Positions 54,401-60,568 of a stretch of 60,568 bases of DNA are shown piece after piece. Numbering within the stretch: position 1 is the first letter of the stretch; each line of letters begins with the position of its first letter. The translations under genes and the position numbers were made by a program. This DNA comes from Candidatus Microgenomates bacterium (GTDB lineage Bacteria; Patescibacteriota; Microgenomatia; UBA1406; GWC2-37-13). Location: NCBI GenBank assembly GCA_023245215.1, contig JAHFKS010000002.1, positions 1 to 60,568 of the forward strand, given 5' to 3'. The notes beneath the pieces were generated by a model. That model was not told the DNA's origin and ran no database searches. It saw only the letters and a program-made list of their open reading frames with translations.

Positions 54401-57400
54401 ATGGAGAAAGGGTATAATCTTTATAATCTTGAGCCCCAATTCAGAAATTTTTTAACTGCGGAGAATGTTTCCGCAGTTACTTTAAAAAATTACCTTTCTG
54501 ACCTTCGTCATTTTTTCGGTTGGACCAACCTAAAAGTGGAATCGGAAAATTTGGAAATAAAAGAAAACGATTTTTCTTTTTTAAATCAAAATTTAGTTTC
54601 TGAATACCGAAGCTATTTATTAGAGAATAACCTTCCCCATAAAACGATCAACCGGCGCCTGTCTACGGTTAGAAAATTCTGCTCTTTTTGTATCTCCCAG
54701 GGTTGGCTCAAAGAAAACCCAGCCAAGAAAATAAGTAATATAGGACAAAAAGAAAAATCTAAGCCGGAAACTGTCGAGCCTATCATTATCCCAGTAATAA
54801 CTGATGCTGTTGTTAAATCTAAGGCTTGGCAAAGCCCTAAATTCTTTAATAAGATGCTTGCTTTTATAAAAAAACCGAGTCTAGGTAAAAAAGCGGAGGT
54901 CTCGTCTCCAGACGCTCCTTCTGGTTTCGGAATCCAGTATTATATCGCTTTTCTCATTCTTTTAATCTTTGTGGCTACTTTAGGCGCTGGAATCTATAAC
55001 CAGTTCTTTTTAAAATCAGAAAGAACTTTCGCTTACCCGACTGCTCCAACTAAAGCTGGAAGACTTTTGTCTTTCCAGGGCCGGTTGACAGATACTCTAG
55101 GCAACCCGATAACCACCGCTACCAATGTCACTTTCAAGCTTTATAACGTCGCAACTTTAGGTTCACCTCTGTATACAGCCGGCGCCTGTTCATTAACTCC
55201 TGACCAGGACGGAATTTTTAACGTCCTTATAGGAGGGTCAGGCTACTCACCCACTCCTCCGCAGGCTGTCTGCGGGAGCGAACTCGATCCGTCAATTTTT
55301 TCAGAAAACCCTAATGTATATTTAGGTATCACGGTTGCCGGCGATTCGGAAATGACTCCCCGTCAGCAGATTGCCAATGTCGGCTATGCTATAAATGCAG
55401 AGACTCTCCAAGGACTGCCTCCGGGATCAACAGTATCGACAATCCCTTATATAAATGTCGATGGTAATATTTTAATGTCAGCCGCTTCTCCTGGAATCCG
55501 TTCACAATACAGCAGCGCCACTTTTACCATTTCTTCGGCCAACGCCACTACCATTCAATCAGCCGGGTCCGGAGACATCATCCTCCAGGCAACTGAATCA
55601 GGTGCTTTGAGATTCCGCACCGGCGGAGCTGATGATACTTATACAAGAATCTTTGTCGATACTTCAGCTAATGGTGGGAATGTCGGCATCGGCACGGTCA
55701 ATCCTCTGGCTAAGCTCGACGTCAACGGCGACGCCAGCATCTCAGGAAATCTGACTCTTGCTGGAGGCGTCAGGACGATTGCTTCAACATCATTCAATCA
55801 GTTAAACATCGGCGATTCAAATACCGGAGACATTCTTTTAAATCCCGGGACTGCCAAACAAGTCAGATTCTTCAATACTTCAAACTATTTTGATTCATCA
55901 GGAAATCTGGTCATCGCCGGAAATATCACTGTCCCCGGAACCACGACTTTTAATGGAATCACTTACACATGGCCTGCATCTATTCCTTCCAATAACTATG
56001 TTTTGCAAACTCAGACTGACGGCACACTTGCATGGGTGGCCCAGACTGGAGGCACTAATTACTGGAGTTTAGCCAATGGTTCTCTTTTTCCTGTAAATTC
56101 CACGCTCGACGCATTTATAGGAGGAACGGCAACAACAAGCGCCAAGTTTGTTTTCAAAAATGTGAATTCCGGAACTCCGACTGCTTCTGTTTCCGGATCT
56201 TTGGCAAATGTAGCAACATTTTTAGACGGTAACGGAAATCTTTCTACAACCAATAGACAAGACCTAACTCTTGGCAATTCGGCAACATACGATTCAACAG
56301 GAAATGTGCTTTTTAATCCAAATGGAATCGGGTATGTCGGCATAGGTTTAACACAGCCAAAATATAATCTATCAGTAGCAGCCGGAACGTCCGCGTTTGG
56401 CATAGCTCAAGTTGATTCGGGTGGATGGGTCAGAGCATCAACTTATCTTGATGCTGGAAGCAATGGCGCTTTTCAGGCTTTTGATAGCGGAGGTAATTCT
56501 AAATTAATTTTGACCACAAATGGTGATTCATACTTAACTGGAGGCAGCGTTGGAATTGGCGATAACTCACCTGCTTCACTTTTTACAGTTGGTAATGGCG
56601 ATAAATTTCAAGTAGACAGCAGCGGAAACGTTATAAAAATTAATAATGTTGATTATTCTTGGCCAGGAACTCAGGGCGCAGCAAATACACTTTTGCAAAA
56701 TAATGGTACAGGTACTCTGTCTTGGTATGATATTGGTGCTGATCCAAGTTTTGGACCCTGGACAGTTGCCAATGGCAGTATCTATCCTGATAATTCCACG
56801 CTCGACGCTTTTATAGGAGGTACAGCCACCTCAAGCGCCAAGTTTGTTTTTAAAAATGTGAATTCCGGAACTCCGACTGCTTCTGTTTCCGGGTCTTTAA
56901 CAAATGTTGCAACGTTTCTTGATGGTAACGGAAATCTTTCCACAACAAATAGACAAGACCTAACTCTTGGCAATTCAGCAACTTATGATTCCACTGGAAA
57001 TGTTCTTATTAATCCTAATGGCACTGGTAGAGTAGGAATTGGTACGATATCTCCTTCAAAACCATTAGACATTAACGGTGATACTTTAATAAATGGTGAA
57101 ACAACTGTTACATCAAATCTAGTTGTCGGATTTTCAGGTCCAGGATGGAACACGTTAGATGTTCTTGGACCTGCGGCAATTGGAACATATGCGGGTACCG
57201 CAAATGCACCAACTAATGGTCTTATTGTTAGTGGTAGTGTCGGTATTGGAACAGATACTCCTTCTTCCCGCCTTACTGTTGTTGGTTCAAATTCACAAGC
57301 AGCGGCAGACGTGACTGATCTTTTAACAGCTGACGGAACATTCACGACTTCTTCGGGTTGGACAGCAGGAGCTGGTTGGACAATAGGTAGCGGTGTTGCC

Positions 57401-60400
57401 GACCATGCAACAGGCAACACGGCAACTCTTGACGGAACCTCTACCGCTTCATCCAACACAACCTTATATCGAGTGCAATTTTATACAGCCGTAACTACAC
57501 CCGGTGACGGCTTTAGTGTCTCTTTGGGCGGAGCTGACAGCGGAAGCACATTCACAACCACTGGATGGCAATCGGTAATAATTAAACCAAATTCCGGAGG
57601 GACATTATCCTTTATACCCGGAGCAGCCGGAACCTTTGTCGGTACTATCGATAATGTCACAATTAATGCCATTATTCCCTCCACTCCCGAATTGGCATTA
57701 ATAAGTAGTACCGGATCCAATTACAATAATATGGAATTTAGAACAGGGGCGGATTCTACCGAAAATGCCTTTATTGGCCAGAATGCGGGGAAAAATAGCC
57801 TTGGTTCTATAAACACTGCCTTTGGTAATTCTTCTCTCACCATGTTGGGTGTTGGAAACAGTAATACAGCCATCGGAGCCCGTGCACTTCAGTATCAAGT
57901 TAGTGGTAGTGGTAATACAGCCATCGGAGAATCTGCTTTGTGGGGTGTCGCCACCGGAAGCAACAACACCGCTTTGGGGCAACAAACTGGCTATAGTTTA
58001 AATACCGGCTCAAATAACCTCTTGCTTGGCAAGCATGTTGGATTCCTTTTAAATACCGGAAGCAACAATACTGTCTTAGGTTATAACATTGATCTTCCCA
58101 CAACAAGTTCCTCCAATATGCTTGATATCGGCAATCTTATTTATGCGACAGGGATTGACGGAACCGGGACGACTCTTTCTACTGGCAACGTCGGCATTGG
58201 AAAAACAACACCGCTTTATAAACTTGATGTTGCCGGAAACGCTTCTATTTCTGCAACCCTTTCTCTTGGCCCAATGCTCCAGATCGACGCTGGAACATGC
58301 GATGTTTCAAGCGCCGGTAAAGAATATTATGACGCTATCGACAACAAATACTATTTTTGCAATGGCACTGCTTGGACGGCTATGGGAAGTGGTGCTGGAG
58401 GAGGCAGCTCCTTATGGTCAATTGCAAACGGCTCTATTTATCCTATAAATTCTACTCTCGATGCATTCATTGGAGGAACCGCTTCATCTTCTGCTAAATT
58501 TGCCTTTTTGAATGTAAACTCAGGAACGCCGACTGCTTCAGTATCAGGTTCAATTGCCAATGTCGCCACCTACATAACCGGAGACGGGAATTTGGCAACA
58601 ACCAATATGCAGCCTCTTACTCTGGGAGGCGGCGGAACAACAGGCAACATTAATTTCTTTTCCTCTTCAAACTACATTGATTCTTCGGGAAATTTTGTCA
58701 TTACCGGAACGACAAAATTCAACAACCAAACTTATACTTGGCCTGCTTCACAACTTGCCAATGGAGTCCTGCAAACCAACGGTACCGGCGGTCTGTCTTG
58801 GTATGATATCGATAACAGTTTGACTGCCGGCCCATGGACAGTTGCCAATGGTTCGCTCTATCCTGATAATTCTACGCTCGATCTTTTTATTGGCGGGACA
58901 GCAACGTCTTCTGCTAAATTTGCTTTCATAAATGTCAATTCCGGAACGCCGACAGCGACTATTTCAGGAAATCTTGCTCTGGCAGTGCCAGCAGGTCCTG
59001 AACCAGCTACGCAGTTAAATATCCTAAACGGCGGCAAATTTGACTTACAAACATCAGTTGGCGGCGATACTGGGTTGACGCCGCGATTGACAGTATTAAA
59101 TAATGGTAATGTCGGCATCGGCAATAATAATCCTCAAGCCCGCCTTGACATCGGCGGCGCCTCTTCAAATATCACCAACACTTCCGGAGATATCACCATT
59201 GATGCTGCCTCAAATATAATCAGCTTTGCCGGCGATACCATCAGCAACTTTAGCCAGGCGCTTGGAGGTTCGGGCACTGTCTCGGCGCCCACCTATTCTT
59301 TCTCCTCGAGCACCAATACCGGGCTTTATCTGGCAGCGGCAAATATTTTGAGATTGGTCACGAATGGCAGCGATCGGGTGACAGTCGACGCAACCGGCAA
59401 TGTCGGCATCGGCACGACAACTCCCTCGCAGAAACTGGCAGTCCAGCAGGATAATGCAGCAGATTTATTTGGAATCTATGACGGAGCCAATAATAATCCC
59501 CTGCTTGTCGCCGACGGAGGTACAGCGACTTTTAAGCCGAGTGCTTTTGACAAAGTTTTCAATTTTGACGGCACTTCCACTTGGACAGATGATACTACTG
59601 AGGCAAAAACCATTGCCGGCACCCCTTATACAATTCTCGCTGATAATAATGATGTTTTTTACGTCGGCCTTGACCATAAATTCGCGACCGTTTACTTTGA
59701 TATCGCAACAGCCCTGTCAGGCACCGGAGCCACATTGGTTAAACAGTATTACAACGGCGGTTGGGCGACCTTGACTGTCACTGACAATACAAATGTCTTT
59801 ACCCAGGACGGCAGTATTTCTTTTACCGCGCCGTCTGACTGGACGACTTTCACGGTAAATGGAGTCAATAAATACTGGGTCCGTTTCGCCATTACTTATT
59901 CTGGGTTAACCACAGCGCCGACTGCCTATGTAACTTCTCCGACAACCGGCGGGCGTTTCTATGTCTACGGACAAAGCGGTGACGCATTACCAGCTCTTTT
60001 TGTAGACGACAAAGGCAATGTCGGTATGGGGACAACAACTCCGAACTACAAACTTGACGTTGCCGGAGTTATCGGCGCCAACTATTACGTTGACAATCAG
60101 AATAATAACTACGGTCTTGACCCGGGCGGCGTAGCTCAATTCGGCGGTTATTCTCTAAAAGTCACCGGCGGCTCTCTTCTTTCTTATGATTCGGGTGTTG
60201 TCGGAATCGGCAACCAGACGCCGATTGCCAAGCTCGACCTTCAAGGTGCCATCACCGGAAAAGCTTTGGCGATGTTTAATGAATTAGGCAACCAAGCACT
60301 TTTTACAGCATCTGCAAGCGGCGTTCCAAAATTTACCGTCAACCACGACGGAAGCATAACCTTGGCCGGTCAATCCAGCGCGCCGACATCACTCAATGGC

Positions 60401-60568
60401 GGCGGATTGGTCTCCGGAACAATTTATTACAATAGTACGACTATAACCGGCGGATTAAACGGCGTCAATGGAGCAACAAATGCAGGAGTGACAACCGGCG
60501 ATCTTTTCCTTTACGGACAGGATAGCGCCTGGCACCGGATTGCCTTAGATATGACTCAGTATTCTTCA
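54401..60568 (+). CDS. Giant membrane-anchored fibre protein with N-terminal tyrosine-recombinase core-binding domain (C-terminus beyond window)
   Basis: At least 2056 codons, open to the right edge. Residues about 10-110 match the SAM-like N-terminal domain of phage integrases and Xer proteins (LEPQFRNFLTAENVSAVTLK; NYLSDLRHFFGW; LPHKTINRRLSTVRKFCSFC; GWLKENPAKKIS); no catalytic R-H-R-Y domain follows. A linker leads to one TM (QYYIAFLILLIFVATLGAGI, about 178-198). Outside come a domain starting RLLSFQGRLTDTLGNPITT and many repeats: four copies of ANGS-x-x-P-x-NSTLD-x-FIGGTA (near 56080, 56780, 58430, 58850), GNVGIGTTTP-x-x-KLDV units, and YadA-head-like NTAIG/NTALG repeats (about 57760-58090). 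Predicted topology: DNA-binding-like domain in the cytoplasm, fibre outside. Confidence 0.85.
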   Translation, partial: MEKGYNLYNLEPQFRNFLTAENVSAVTLKNYLSDLRHFFGWTNLKVESENLEIKENDFSFLNQNLVSEYRSYLLENNLPHKTINRRLSTVRKFCSFCISQGWLKENPAKKISNIGQKEKSKPETVEPIIIPVITDAVVKSKAWQSPKFFNKMLAFIKKPSLGKKAEVSSPDAPSGFGIQYYIAFLILLIFVATLGAGIYNQFFLKSERTFAYPTAPTKAGRLLSFQGRLTDTLGNPITTATNVTFKLYNVATLGSPLYTAGACSLTPDQDGIFNVLIGGSGYSPTPPQAVCGSELDPSIFSENPNVYLGITVAGDSEMTPRQQIANVGYAINAETLQGLPPGSTVSTIPYINVDGNILMSAASPGIRSQYSSATFTISSANATTIQSAGSGDIILQATESGALRFRTGGADDTYTRIFVDTSANGGNVGIGTVNPLAKLDVNGDASISGNLTLAGGVRTIASTSFNQLNIGDSNTGDILLNPGTAKQVRFFNTSNYFDSSGNLVIAGNITVPGTTTFNGITYTWPASIPSNNYVLQTQTDGTLAWVAQTGGTNYWSLANGSLFPVNSTLDAFIGGTATTSAKFVFKNVNSGTPTASVSGSLANVATFLDGNGNLSTTNRQDLTLGNSATYDSTGNVLFNPNGIGYVGIGLTQPKYNLSVAAGTSAFGIAQVDSGGWVRASTYLDAGSNGAFQAFDSGGNSKLILTTNGDSYLTGGSVGIGDNSPASLFTVGNGDKFQVDSSGNVIKINNVDYSWPGTQGAANTLLQNNGTGTLSWYDIGADPSFGPWTVANGSIYPDNSTLDAFIGGTATSSAKFVFKNVNSGTPTASVSGSLTNVATFLDGNGNLSTTNRQDLTLGNSATYDSTGNVLINPNGTGRVGIGTISPSKPLDINGDTLINGETTVTSNLVVGFSGPGWNTLDVLGPAAIGTYAGTANAPTNGLIVSGSVGIGTDTPSSRLTVVGSNSQAAADVTDLLTADGTFTTSSGWTAGAGWTIGSGVADHATGNTATLDGTSTASSNTTLYRVQFYTAVTTPGDGFSVSLGGADSGSTFTTTGWQSVIIKPNSGGTLSFIPGAAGTFVGTIDNVTINAIIPSTPELALISSTGSNYNNMEFRTGADSTENAFIGQNAGKNSLGSINTAFGNSSLTMLGVGNSNTAIGARALQYQVSGSGNTAIGESALWGVATGSNNTALGQQTGYSLNTGSNNLLLGKHVGFLLNTGSNNTVLGYNIDLPTTSSSNMLDIGNLIYATGIDGTGTTLSTGNVGIGKTTPLYKLDVAGNASISATLSLGPMLQIDAGTCDVSSAGKEYYDAIDNKYYFCNGTAWTAMGSGAGGGSSLWSIANGSIYPINSTLDAFIGGTASSSAKFAFLNVNSGTPTASVSGSIANVATYITGDGNLATTNMQPLTLGGGGTTGNINFFSSSNYIDSSGNFVITGTTKFNNQTYTWPASQLANGVLQTNGTGGLSWYDIDNSLTAGPWTVANGSLYPDNSTLDLFIGGTATSSAKFAFINVNSGTPTATISGNLALAVPAGPEPATQLNILNGGKFDLQTSVGGDTGLTPRLTVLNNGNVGIGNNNPQARLDIGGASSNITNTSGDITIDAASNIISFAGDTISNFSQALGGSGTVSAPTYSFSSSTNTGLYLAAANILRLVTNGSDRVTVDATGNVGIGTTTPSQKLAVQQDNAADLFGIYDGANNNPLLVADGGTATFKPSAFDKVFNFDGTSTWTDDTTEAKTIAGTPYTILADNNDVFYVGLDHKFATVYFDIATALSGTGATLVKQYYNGGWATLTVTDNTNVFTQDGSISFTAPSDWTTFTVNGVNKYWVRFAITYSGLTTAPTAYVTSPTTGGRFYVYGQSGDALPALFVDDKGNVGMGTTTPNYKLDVAGVIGANYYVDNQNNNYGLDPGGVAQFGGYSLKVTGGSLLSYDSGVVGIGNQTPIAKLDLQGAITGKALAMFNELGNQALFTASASGVPKFTVNHDGSITLAGQSSAPTSLNGGGLVSGTIYYNSTTITGGLNGVNGATNAGVTTGDLFLYGQDSAWHRIALDMTQYSS

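Noticed and set aside
55890-60000. Minus-strand and alternative-frame ORFs within the giant fibre gene
   Set aside because: Shadows of repetitive codon patterns; the main plus frame is open throughout and shows repeated domains.

Overview
The window looks like a fragment of a Candidate Phyla Radiation (Patescibacteria) genome, most likely Microgenomates-like. This is an inference from gene content. The signs are a DUF5667 protein, a PaaX/Cas2-like regulator, giant surface proteins built from GIGTTTP-KLDV modules, archaeal-type NAD/CoA and tyrosyl-tRNA enzymes, competence genes, Tat genes, short or overlapping intergenic spaces, and many genes whose ATG sits 6-12 nt after a good -10 box. TGA behaves as a stop, so this is not a Gracilibacteria-type code. 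Only one tRNA (Lys-TTT) is visible; I see no rRNA and no CRISPR array.

Layout. 1-10063: three large phage-tail/adhesin-like beta-rich proteins; two are divergent paralogues, and the first runs off the left edge. They are interrupted by a four-helix-bundle gene flanked by inverted AT-rich repeats. 10067-12850: an orphan dCache-like sensor, a Tat cluster (three TatA-like genes and tatC) and a PrsW-like membrane protein. 12836-21646: a secreted coiled-coil/SH3 protein, a Fic-like protein without its catalytic motif, prepilin peptidase, M16 protease, an EamA permease, a DUF5667 protein, tRNA-Lys and a CDF transporter. 21563-26945: HD protein, leuS, a fused NadM-PPAT-DUF359 protein and nadE. 26993-31441: an RRM protein and a tyrS operon preceded by two candidate attenuators. 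31491-42278: a PT-rich anchored protein, acs, a tandem GGDEF-like protein, transketolase, a P-type ATPase, a HEPN-like protein and a cytidylate-kinase-like protein. 42299-44440: rplA, rplK, nusG, secE. 44485-53889: two surface-protein cassettes around the comEA/comEC/MBL competence genes and a PaaX regulator. 54401 to the right edge: a giant membrane-anchored fibre protein whose cytoplasmic N-terminus is a tyrosine-recombinase core-binding (SAM-like) domain.

The strongest unexpected signals are these. (1) On the minus strand at 31441-30914 there are two successive short reading frames with runs of Phe/Tyr or Tyr codons. Each is followed by a GC-rich intrinsic terminator, and each contains a GGCGGGG segment that can pair with the 5' arm of that terminator. 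The downstream operon ends in tyrosyl-tRNA synthetase. This looks like a pair of ribosome-mediated attenuators. (2) One polypeptide fuses archaeal-type NMN adenylyltransferase, archaeal/eukaryotic-type phosphopantetheine adenylyltransferase and a DUF359 GTP-dependent dephospho-CoA kinase, and a repeat forms the first linker. (3) A family of AT-rich repeats, and a second GC-richer palindromic family, sit in frame inside essential genes (leuS, tyrS, tkt, nadE, pilD, the ATPase). The AT-rich arms also bracket the four-helix-bundle gene like an IVS or mobile cassette. (4) The giant surface protein joins a recombinase DNA-binding domain to an extracellular fibre.
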